The notes beneath the pieces are model-generated. The model made no database searches. It saw only the letters and a program-made list of their open reading frames with translations, and was not told the DNA's origin. The translations under genes and the position numbers were made by a program. From Lacinutrix sp. 5H-3-7-4 (GTDB lineage: Bacteria; Bacteroidota; Bacteroidia; Flavobacteriales; Flavobacteriaceae): DNA of 64,000 bases. The number at the start of each line of letters is the position of its first letter. Position 1 is the first letter of the stretch. The stretch lies in the NCBI RefSeq assembly GCF_000211855.2, contig NC_015638.1:2391001-2455000 (forward strand). The letters are read 5' to 3'. Positions 15,278 to 21,621 of this stretch are shown piece after piece.

Positions 15278-16693
15278 ATGATAAATAAAATAACATTAAG
15301 CGGATTTGCAGGAACAGGGAAATCTACAGTAGGAGAAATATTAAAAGAACAATTAAACTTTGAATTTATATCTGTTGGAAATTATTCTAGAGGTTTTGCA
15401 ATGGAAAAATATGGCATGACTATTAATCAATTTCAAAAGCATTGTGTGGATCATCCTGAATTAGATAATTTAATAGACGATAAGTTTAAATCTGTTTGCA
15501 ATACTAAAAGTAATATAGTTGTAGATTATAGACTTGGATTTCATTTTATTAAAAATGCTTTTAATGTATTATTAAAAGTATCAGACGAAAAGGCATCTGA
15601 AAGAATACGTTTAGGAAATAGGCAAAATGAAGCTACAAGTCCAAAGGAAATTAAATTAAGAAACGACACAATGAGAATGCGTTTTTTAAAACAGTATAAT
15701 GTAGATTTTACTAACGATAATAATTATGATTTGGTTATTAATACAGGTAATTTAACACCAAATGAAGTAGCACAAAAAATTATTAAACATTATCAAGAAT
15801 CTAAGGCTTTAATAGAAATTCCTAGTATTAATTTTCACTTATGGGAACCATGCAACATGCGTTGTAAATTTTGTTTTGCAACCTTTCAAGATGTAAAACA
15901 AACCATTTTGCCAAAAGGACATTTACCAGAAAGTGAAGCTTTAAAAGTAGTGGAACAAATTGCAAATGCAGGCTTTGAAAAAATAACCTTTGCAGGTGGA
16001 GAGCCTTTATTATGTAAATGGTTACCAAACTTAATTAAAAGGGCAAAACAATTAGGCATGACTACTATGATTGTAACTAATGGAAGTAAATTAACAGATG
16101 CCTTTTTAAAAGAAAATACAGCCTATTTAGATTGGATTGCGGTAAGTATAGATAGTTTAGAGGGTGAAAATAATATTGAAATTGGAAGAGCAATTACAGG
16201 AAAGAAACCTTTAAGTAAAACATATTATTATGATTTAGTAAAAGCTATTAAAAATTATGGTTATGGCTTAAAAATTAATACAGTAGTTAATAAAGTAAAC
16301 TATAAAGACAACTTAACAGAATTTATAGAATACGCCAAACCTAAACGTTGGAAAGTATTACAAGTATTACCAATAAAAGGACAAAATGATATTAAAATTG
16401 ATGATTTTAAAATTACAGATACTGAGTATACTCATTTTTTAAATACACATAAAAATGTAGAAACTATAGTACCAGAATCAAATGATGAAATTAAAGGCAG
16501 CTATGTAATGGTTGATCCTGCAGGACGCTTTTTTGATAATGCTCAAGGTACGCATAATTACAGTAAACCAATTTTAGAAGTTGGAATAAAAGAGGCCTTA
16601 AAAACGATGAACTATGATTTAGATAAGTTTTTAAATAGAGGAGGAATTTATAACTGGAATAATGATAAGCATGTAGATTTAATATCGGAATAG
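15278..16693 (+). CDS. Cytidylate kinase-viperin fusion (prokaryotic viperin, pVip)
   Basis: This 471-aa protein is two enzymes. Residues 1-170 are an archaeal-type CMP kinase with P-loop GFAGTGKST (9-17), ISVGNYSRGFA as in the NMP-binding region, VDYRLG, and the family-typical YDLVINTGN end. Residues ~180-471 are viperin: the 4Fe-4S cysteines C192, C196 and C199 in CNMRCKFCFATF, GGEP at 240-243, and a C-terminal part (GSYVMVDPAGRFFDN, SKPILEVGIKEA, DKFLNRGGIYNW) that matches the viperin-specific end, not other radical SAM families. Viperins dehydrate NTPs, e.g. CTP to ddhCTP, a chain terminator of viral RNA polymerases. I infer that the kinase domain feeds CTP synthesis, echoing the CMPK2-viperin gene pair of vertebrates. 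It is followed by two genes at 8- and 5-bp gaps. Confidence 0.93.
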   Translation: MINKITLSGFAGTGKSTVGEILKEQLNFEFISVGNYSRGFAMEKYGMTINQFQKHCVDHPELDNLIDDKFKSVCNTKSNIVVDYRLGFHFIKNAFNVLLKVSDEKASERIRLGNRQNEATSPKEIKLRNDTMRMRFLKQYNVDFTNDNNYDLVINTGNLTPNEVAQKIIKHYQESKALIEIPSINFHLWEPCNMRCKFCFATFQDVKQTILPKGHLPESEALKVVEQIANAGFEKITFAGGEPLLCKWLPNLIKRAKQLGMTTMIVTNGSKLTDAFLKENTAYLDWIAVSIDSLEGENNIEIGRAITGKKPLSKTYYYDLVKAIKNYGYGLKINTVVNKVNYKDNLTEFIEYAKPKRWKVLQVLPIKGQNDIKIDDFKITDTEYTHFLNTHKNVETIVPESNDEIKGSYVMVDPAGRFFDNAQGTHNYSKPILEVGIKEALKTMNYDLDKFLNRGGIYNWNNDKHVDLISE

Positions 16694-16701
16694 TTGAAAT
16701 T

Positions 16702-16995
16702 ATGAGACATTTTGTAGCAGGTTTTTTAAAATCAGAGCATTTTACTTACAGACAATGGGACAGAACTATTAACGATAAAGCATTGAGATCTATATTAAAA
16801 AATGTAGACACAAATAGAAGTAATACTTTACTTATAGTGAGTAGAAAAGTTTTGAAAAAAATAAATATTAAAATAAACAAAGAGTTATTTATTAAAATAG
16901 ATAACAACACCTTGATTACATGTTTTTATTGTGAGTTTCAAGAGTATTGTGCAAATAACAGAGAACAAAATTATTTAATAATAGATAAAATTTAA
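16702..16995 (+). CDS. 97-aa protein, possibly DUF4258/toxin-like, in the viperin operon
   Basis: The N-terminal segment EHFTYRQWDRTINDKALRSI resembles DUF4258 and related small beta-alpha proteins (pattern H-x-R, R-x-I then a helix), and LLIVSRKVL with LITCFYCEFQEYC completes a strand pattern. The cysteines at the C-terminal end (CxxC and a third six residues on) could bind metal. The assignment is weak. It lies 8 bp after the viperin fusion and 5 bp before the nucleotidase-like gene, so the three are almost certainly one operon. Confidence 0.6.
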   Translation: MRHFVAGFLKSEHFTYRQWDRTINDKALRSILKNVDTNRSNTLLIVSRKVLKKINIKINKELFIKIDNNTLITCFYCEFQEYCANNREQNYLIIDKI

Positions 16996-17000
16996 CAAGT

Positions 17001-17414
17001 ATGAAGAAAATAATATTAATTGATATGGACGGTGTTTTAGTTGAATTAGGAGATGGACCGTTTAGTGAAAACAAACATAAAAAAGGTTTTTTTCTGAATA
17101 ATAAACCTATAAAAGGAGCTGTAGAAGCATTTAAGGTTTTAAGTAAGAAATACGATTGTTACATTGTTACAGCACCAGTGTGGAGTAATCCAAACTGTTG
17201 GAAGGAAAAACGATTATGGGTAGAAAAACATTTAGGAGATGATGCTAACAAAAGACTTATTCTAACTCATAATAAAAATTTAGTTAAAGGTGATTATATT
17301 ATTGATGATACTAAAAATTATGGAGTTGATAAATTTGAAGGAAAGCATATTATGTTTGGTAATGATTTATACCCAAACTGGAAAAAAGTTTTAGAATATT
17401 TTATAGATAAATAG
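17001..17414 (+). CDS. 5'(3')-deoxyribonucleotidase-like HAD phosphatase
   Basis: This 137-aa HAD protein has motif I DMDGVL (D8, D10), motif II in the strand IVTAP, the LILTHNKNLVKGDYIIDD segment that in NT5C enzymes holds the motif III Lys and the motif IV acidic pair, and an NWKKVLEYF end. The order and spacing match the 5'(3')-deoxyribonucleotidase family, but it is shorter than the human enzyme (about 200 aa), chiefly from a reduced cap. It would dephosphorylate (d)NMPs. In this operon it may balance nucleotide pools or act on ddh-nucleotide products; that is inference. Confidence 0.78.
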   Translation: MKKIILIDMDGVLVELGDGPFSENKHKKGFFLNNKPIKGAVEAFKVLSKKYDCYIVTAPVWSNPNCWKEKRLWVEKHLGDDANKRLILTHNKNLVKGDYIIDDTKNYGVDKFEGKHIMFGNDLYPNWKKVLEYFIDK

Positions 17415-17450
17415 CGTGCTTATATTTTTATATTACCACCAAAATAGATA

Positions 17451-17502
17451 CTCCATACCAACGGTATAGATACAGTATGGATAGTGTATGGGTAGTGTAT
17501 GC
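17451..17502. repeat. Cluster of short direct and inverted repeats
   Basis: Downstream of the viperin operon, agTRTATGG-like units occur at 17474, 17484 and 17495 (about 11-bp period), preceded by CTCCATACC in inverted orientation and GGTATAGATAC. No gene overlaps. It could be protein-binding sites or a remnant of a mobile element end. Confidence 0.4.
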
Positions 17503-17579
17503 TTTTTAACATTTAGTTTTAAGCCCAAAAACCATAAAAATGCAACACAATAATTAAAAAATCATACACACATATAACA

Positions 17580-17621
17580 AGAGCGTTTTACTAATTAAAA
17601 ATAAAATTAGTAAAACGCTCT
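17580..17621. repeat. 17-bp perfect inverted repeat with 8-nt loop
   Basis: AGAGCGTTTTACTAATT and its exact complement are separated by AAAAATAA. The stem is long but no clean T-run follows on either strand. It lies between the convergent viperin operon and the small minus-strand gene, so a two-way terminator is the simplest reading. Confidence 0.55.
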
Positions 17622-17674
17622 ATAAATTTGTAAGCTAACTTTTAATTAGAGAATTAAAAAATAATTAATACCAT

Positions 17675-17824
17675 TTAATTACTAGCACCACGCTTTGTCC
17701 TATCATCACCTTGCTTACCATATTGGTTATAATGCTCTTTTTTCTGGGCACCTTTCTCATCAGTAGCATTTTGGTATAATGTTTTTTCGTGTTCAGTTTT
17801 AGGTTCTTCTCTATCTTTTGCCAT
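17675..17824 (-). CDS. 49-aa hydrophilic protein
   Basis: A 49-codon frame on the minus strand begins MAKDREEPKTEHEKTLYQNA and ends GDDRTKRGASN. It is very rich in Lys, Glu, Asp and Gln with no hydrophobic segment and is likely disordered. I recall similar short proteins in Flavobacteriaceae but know no function. It lies 178 bp downstream of the tRNA-Met 3' end on the same strand, beyond a terminator. The rest of 17415-18002 holds only the repeats and terminator described separately. Confidence 0.6.
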   Translation of the reverse strand: MAKDREEPKTEHEKTLYQNATDEKGAQKKEHYNQYGKQGDDRTKRGASN

Positions 17825-17959
17825 AATATTTAGTTTTAAAGTTTAAATGAGTAATAATTATAAATCGCTTATAAATTAAAATTAAACAGAATGTAGCAAA
17901 AAGCTTAATGCATTTACAAAACACATTAACACAAAAAAAAGAAAATAAAAAAAGTAGAG

Positions 17960-17993
17960 CAAAAAAAAACGGTTTAGTAAAATACTAAACCGT
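17960..17993 (-). terminator. Intrinsic terminator of tRNA-Met
   Basis: On the minus strand an 11-bp perfect stem (ACGGTTTAGTA, loop 3 nt) is followed by nine T residues. It lies 10 bp beyond the tRNA-Met 3' end. Confidence 0.85.
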
Positions 17994-18002
17994 CTAATCT
18001 TG

Positions 18003-18076
18003 TAGCGAGAGCGGGGCACGATCCCGCGGCCTCCGGGTTATGAATCCGACGCTCTAACCAACTGAGCTACCTCGCC
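18003..18076 (-). tRNA. tRNA-Met (anticodon CAT)
   Basis: The cloverleaf has D stem GCTC/GAGC, anticodon loop TTCATAA and T stem GCGGG/CCCGC. The acceptor pairs GGCGAGG with TCTCGCT (two G-T pairs). No CCA is encoded. The T loop reads ATCGTGC rather than TTCRANY, and pair 31-39 is A-C; both are unusual. The D-arm and lack of initiator features fit elongator Met, although a CAT tRNA could also be the lysidine-modified Ile type. Its 3' end faces the defence island. Confidence 0.9.
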
Positions 18077-18091
18077 ATTTATTTGTGGCTG

Positions 18092-18121
18092 CAAATATAT
18101 AAACAAATTAGTAGTACGCAA
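18092..18121 (-). promoter_or_regulatory. Promoter of tRNA-Met
   Basis: On the minus strand TTG (-33), exactly 19 nt, then TATATTTG (-7, consensus TAnnTTTG), followed by CAGCC as at tRNA-Ser. This is the standard Bacteroidota vegetative promoter. Confidence 0.8.
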
Positions 18122-18215
18122 ACATTATTATCAAATAAAATATTTATTTAAAAATTTCTCAACTTATTAATTAATGTATATATTGAGCAAAATAATATTT
18201 CACACAACCAATCAA

Positions 18216-18602
18216 ATGAACGAAAAAATCAAATACGAACTAGAATTTCCTATACACGCTTCACCTTCATTGCTTTATCAATACATCTCAACACCTTCAG
18301 GATTGTCTGAATGGTATGCAGATAATGTAAACTCTCGTGGTGAGCTGTTTAAATTCATTTGGGATGGAGCAGAGGAACAAGCTAAATTATTAACTAAAAA
18401 AAGTGGTGAACGCATTAAGTTTAGATGGATTGATGATGAAGATGAACCATATTATTTCGAGATTAGAATTCAAGTAGACGAAATTACTAAAGATGTTTCT
18501 ATAATGATTACAGATTTTGCAGAAGAAGATGAAGTAGAAGAAAGTAAAATGTTATGGGAAAATCAAATTTCAGATTTAAAACAAGTTTTAGGTTCTGCCT
18601 AA
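18216..18602 (+). CDS. START/AHSA1-like domain protein
   Basis: This 128-aa protein is read from ATG 18216 (NEKIKYELEFPIHASPSLLY); an in-frame ATG at 18174 adds 14 residues of poor quality. It has the START-like helix-grip pattern with FPIHASPSLLYQYISTPSGL, SEWYADNV and a C-terminal helix LWENQISDLKQVLGS. Proteins of this type bind hydrophobic ligands or act as cochaperones; this flavobacterial version has no assigned role. It is followed by a strong terminator. Confidence 0.82.
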   Translation: MNEKIKYELEFPIHASPSLLYQYISTPSGLSEWYADNVNSRGELFKFIWDGAEEQAKLLTKKSGERIKFRWIDDEDEPYYFEIRIQVDEITKDVSIMITDFAEEDEVEESKMLWENQISDLKQVLGSA

Positions 18603-18622
18603 ACAAATACATTTATAAAACT

Positions 18623-18630
18623 TATATTTG
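18623..18630 (+). promoter_or_regulatory. Putative -7 element preceding the class IV aminotransferase
   Basis: TATATTTG (TAnnTTTG) ends exactly where the upstream terminator stem begins, so the next transcript would start inside the hairpin. No matching TTG -33 was found, so this is tentative. Confidence 0.35.
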
Positions 18631-18656
18631 CGCTGAAGAAATTCAGCGCTTTTTTT
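18630..18656 (+). terminator. Intrinsic terminator directly before the aminotransferase start
   Basis: GCGCTGAA-GAAA-TTCAGCGC followed by seven T residues. The ATG of the next gene is the first base after the T-run. Confidence 0.9.
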
Positions 18657-19499
18657 ATGATAAATGTTAACGGAAATATTACAGAAAACAATCAAATTCT
18701 AACTCCAGAAAATCGAGGGTATAGCTATGGCGATGCACTTTTTGAAACGATAAAGGTTTCTCATGGCAAAATATTATTTCTTGAAGACCACTATTTTAGG
18801 TTAATGGCATCAATGCGTATTATGCGTATGGAGATTCCTATGCATTACACCATGGAGTTTTTTGAAGAAGAGCTAAATAAAACAGTTAGCGCAAATAGTT
18901 TAGAAAATGCTTCGGCCAGAGCAAAAATACAAGTGCATAGAAACACAGGTGGTTTATATTTACCAACAAATAAAGAGGTGAGTTTTATAATTTCGGTTAA
19001 AAAATTAGAAGCAGATTTTTATTTATTAGATGAAAAACATTATGAAGTAGATTTATTTAAAGACTTTTACGTTGCACCAGGATTGCTTTCTACTTTAAAA
19101 TCTAATAATAAAGCAATAAATGTAGTTGGTAATATTTACGCTCAGGAAAACGATTTAGATAATTGTTTACTTCTAAATACCAATAAAAGTGTTGTTGAAG
19201 CGCTTAACGGTAACTTGTTTTTAGTAAAAGGAAAAACCATAAAAACGCCACCTTTGACAGATGGTTGTTTAAAAGGTATTATGAGGCTTCAAATACTTAA
19301 TATTTTAGAGCTCTTACCAGAGTATACTTTAGAAGAAACCTCAATTTCGCCATTTGAGTTACAAAAGGCAGATGAGTTGTTTATAACAAATGTAATTACA
19401 GGAATCCAGCCAATAACAAAATACAGAAAAAAGAAATTTGATAATGAAGTTGCAAAACTGTTACTTCAAAAATTAAATGTAAAGGTAAGATTAAGTTAA
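18657..19499 (+). CDS. Class IV (branched-chain/ADC-lyase-type) aminotransferase family protein
   Basis: This 280-aa PLP protein shows the fold-type IV pattern: NRGYSYGDALFETIKV, FLEDHYFRL, the Schiff-base Lys in STLKSNNK, the VVEALNGNLFLVKG segment and DELFITNVITGIQPI. Members include branched-chain aminotransferase, D-amino acid aminotransferase and 4-amino-4-deoxychorismate lyase (PabC). Length and the short C-terminal end favour PabC-type lyase (folate p-aminobenzoate branch), but substrate cannot be fixed. It lies 1 bp after a terminator and converges with yqgE. Confidence 0.82.
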   Translation: MINVNGNITENNQILTPENRGYSYGDALFETIKVSHGKILFLEDHYFRLMASMRIMRMEIPMHYTMEFFEEELNKTVSANSLENASARAKIQVHRNTGGLYLPTNKEVSFIISVKKLEADFYLLDEKHYEVDLFKDFYVAPGLLSTLKSNNKAINVVGNIYAQENDLDNCLLLNTNKSVVEALNGNLFLVKGKTIKTPPLTDGCLKGIMRLQILNILELLPEYTLEETSISPFELQKADELFITNVITGIQPITKYRKKKFDNEVAKLLLQKLNVKVRLS

Positions 19500-19503
19500 G
19501 TGC

Positions 19504-20064
19504 TTAATTGTAACTTGGGTTTTCTGGAGCGTTAGACCAGATACTATAATTACCGCCAAGTTCAACCATTTTTTCTTTCCAGAAAAACTCGTAATCCTTT
19601 TCAATTATAGCTTTTTTATGGATGTTTTTAGTAACTACCCAAGCATTAGATTTTAATTCTTCTTCTAATTGATTGTATTCCCAACCAGAATAACCTAAAA
19701 AGAATTTTATATCTTTTTCACTTATTTTATTTTCGGTAATTAATTTTGAAACTTCACTAAAATCGCCACCCCAATAAATCCCTAAAGAAATTTCTATACT
19801 GTTGGGTATTAAATGCGGCACTTTGTGTATAAAGTATAAATTGTCTTGTTCAACTGGACCACCATTATATACCTTAAACGGAGTTTCAATCTCGGGAATA
19901 AGGTCACTAATAGTGTAGTCTAAAGGCTTATTTAATATAAAACCTATAGAGCCTTCATTGGAGTGATCTGTTAATAAAACAATAGAGCGGTTAAACGATA
20001 AATCTCCTATTATTGATGGTTCTGCGACTAACAAATCTCCTTTAGTTGGTTTAGTTAAAATCAT
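19504..20064 (-). CDS. YqgE/AlgH family protein (UPF0301)
   Basis: This 186-aa protein matches UPF0301: GDLLVAEPSIIGDLSFNRSI, VLLTDHSNEGSIGFILNKPL, YNGGPVEQDNLYFIH and FFLGYSGWEYNQLEEEL are its diagnostic blocks. The family has a solved fold but no established biochemical activity; AlgH was named for a regulatory effect in Pseudomonas. It is transcribed alone, 4 bp from the convergent aminotransferase end. Confidence 0.92.
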   Translation of the reverse strand: MILTKPTKGDLLVAEPSIIGDLSFNRSIVLLTDHSNEGSIGFILNKPLDYTISDLIPEIETPFKVYNGGPVEQDNLYFIHKVPHLIPNSIEISLGIYWGGDFSEVSKLITENKISEKDIKFFLGYSGWEYNQLEEELKSNAWVVTKNIHKKAIIEKDYEFFWKEKMVELGGNYSIWSNAPENPSYN

Positions 20065-20147
20065 AAAAAAAGAAATTTACTTAATAAATGTATACTTTAT
20101 TTTTATAAAAAACAACAGTTTTCATGGTTTATAATTATTTTAAAAAT

Positions 20148-20178
20148 AAAAAAACCTTCTTAAAAAGAAGGCTTTTTT
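20148..20178 (-). terminator. Intrinsic terminator of the HU gene, bidirectional form
   Basis: CCTTCTT-AAA-AAGAAGG has A-runs on one side and T-runs on the other. On the minus strand it follows the HU gene stop by 22 bp and ends in a U-run. Confidence 0.85.
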
Positions 20179-20199
20179 GTATTTATGATGAAGTAAATA

Positions 20200-20472
20200 T
20201 TAGTTTACTGCATTTGCTAAATCAGATCCAGCTTTAAACTTTACAACGTTTTTTGCTTTGATTTTGATTGTTTTTCCAGTTTGAGGGTTTCTTCCATCTC
20301 TAGCAGCTCTTTTTGATACTGACCAAGATCCAAAACCTACTAATGAAACTCTGTCACCTTTTTGTAAAGCGCCTTCAATTTCAATTAACGCACATTCTAA
20401 AGCTTTCTTAGAAGCTGCTTTAGTAATTCCTGCGTGTTCTGCCATAGCATCGATTAAATCTGTTTTGTTCAT
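20200..20472 (-). CDS. hup: HU family DNA-binding protein
   Basis: This 90-aa nucleoid protein is a complete HU: helical dimerisation half (NKTDLIDAMAEHAGITKAAS, KKALECALIEIEGALQKG), the VSLVGFGSWSV strand, and the DNA-binding beta arm with GRNPQTGKTIKI including the DNA-intercalating Pro. It binds and bends DNA without sequence specificity. It is monocistronic, with a clear promoter (20531-20560) and terminator. Confidence 0.96.
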   Translation of the reverse strand: MNKTDLIDAMAEHAGITKAASKKALECALIEIEGALQKGDRVSLVGFGSWSVSKRAARDGRNPQTGKTIKIKAKNVVKFKAGSDLANAVN

Positions 20473-20530
20473 AATTTTAATTTTAATTATTAATAAATAG
20501 TTGGTAACAATTTTTTTGTTAAATCCTCTA

Positions 20531-20560
20531 CAAATTTATACGGATTATGCTACTATGCAA
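20531..20560 (-). promoter_or_regulatory. Promoter of the HU gene
   Basis: On the minus strand TTG, 19 nt, TAAATTTG: a full match to the Bacteroidota consensus. The start codon lies about 60 bp downstream. Confidence 0.8.
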
Positions 20561-20664
20561 GTAATAGCAAGGGAAAAACCCTAATTTGTTAATAACTTCA
20601 CCCATTTGTTAATAAAGCTTGTGTATTTTATTAAATATTTAACTTTATCAGTAATCACAAGGCT

Positions 20665-21621
20665 TTAGAGCATTTTTGCATCTGCATTAAAAGTATATCC
20701 GTTTAAAAGTGACTTTACTTCCATTGTTCTTTTTCCAGGAAGTTTAATATCTAAAATTTTTATATAACCTTCTTTTACGGCTACTTTTACTTCTTTTTTT
20801 GTTGAAATTATTAATCCTGTTTCAAATTCATGTATTGCAATTTCTTTTTCTGCCCTATAAATTTTAACGTCTAAAAGGTCATCTCCATTATGTAATTTAC
20901 TCCATGCGGCAGGATATGGACTTAAACCTCTAATTTTATTATATATGGTATTAATATTGTCTTCCCAATTAATTTTGCAATTGTCTTTGTTTAATTTATA
21001 AGCTGTTTTAGAAATGGCATCTTCTGGTTGTGGTGTAGTTTCTACTGTACCATTTTCAATATGGTTTACGGTTTTTATTACTAAATCACTTCCTATATGC
21101 ATTAATTTATCATGAAGACTACCAGCGTTTTCATCACTTTCAATTTTAACTTCTTCTTGAAGTATCATTGCTCCTGTGTCTATCTTTTCATCAATAAAAA
21201 ATGTAGATACACCTGTTTTTGTTTCACCATTAATTATTGCCCAATTTATTGGTGCTGCACCACGATAATTTGGCAATAAAGAGGCATGAAGATTAAATGT
21301 ACCGTATTTTGGCATTTGCCATACCACTTTTGGTAACATTCTAAATGCAACTACAATTTGTAAATTAGCATTTAGTATTTTTAATGTTTTAGTAAACGCT
21401 TCACTTTTTAAATTTGTAGGTTGTAAAATGTTTAGATTTTTAGTTTCTGCAAATTCTTTTACAGCACTTTTATTTAACTTTCTTCCTCGACCAGCAGGTT
21501 TGTCTGGAGCTGTTATAACGCCAACAATATTGTAGTCATGCTCTAATAGTTTACTTAAAATGGTCACTGCAAAATCTGGAGTGCCCATAAATACAATTCT
21601 TAATTCCTTATTATTACTCAT
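20665..21621 (-). CDS. fmt: Methionyl-tRNA formyltransferase
   Basis: This 318-aa enzyme transfers formyl from 10-formyl-THF to Met-tRNAi. The formyltransferase domain carries N110, H112 and the signature SLLPNYRG (114-121), with the catalytic Asp in IDEKIDTGAMI; MGTPDFAV near the N terminus is the family start. The C-terminal OB-like domain (about 210-318) binds tRNA. The start codon overlaps the recQ stop by one base, so it is cotranscribed with recQ. Def is not in the window. Confidence 0.97.
   Translation of the reverse strand: MSNNKELRIVFMGTPDFAVTILSKLLEHDYNIVGVITAPDKPAGRGRKLNKSAVKEFAETKNLNILQPTNLKSEAFTKTLKILNANLQIVVAFRMLPKVVWQMPKYGTFNLHASLLPNYRGAAPINWAIINGETKTGVSTFFIDEKIDTGAMILQEEVKIESDENAGSLHDKLMHIGSDLVIKTVNHIENGTVETTPQPEDAISKTAYKLNKDNCKINWEDNINTIYNKIRGLSPYPAAWSKLHNGDDLLDVKIYRAEKEIAIHEFETGLIISTKKEVKVAVKEGYIKILDIKLPGKRTMEVKSLLNGYTFNADAKML

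Noticed and set aside
16702-16995. RelE-type toxin assignment for the 97-aa protein
   Set aside because: Only the N-terminal pattern is suggestive; no antitoxin partner is adjacent, and DUF4258-like is at best weakly supported.
17415-18002. Attachment-site duplication of the tRNA-Met 3' end inside the island
   Set aside because: No second copy of the tRNA 3' sequence was seen in the window; only the position of the tRNA suggests integration.
18174-18215. Upstream start of the START-like gene at 18174
   Set aside because: The extra 14 residues are not family-like; homologues I recall start at the MNEKIK-equivalent Met (18216).
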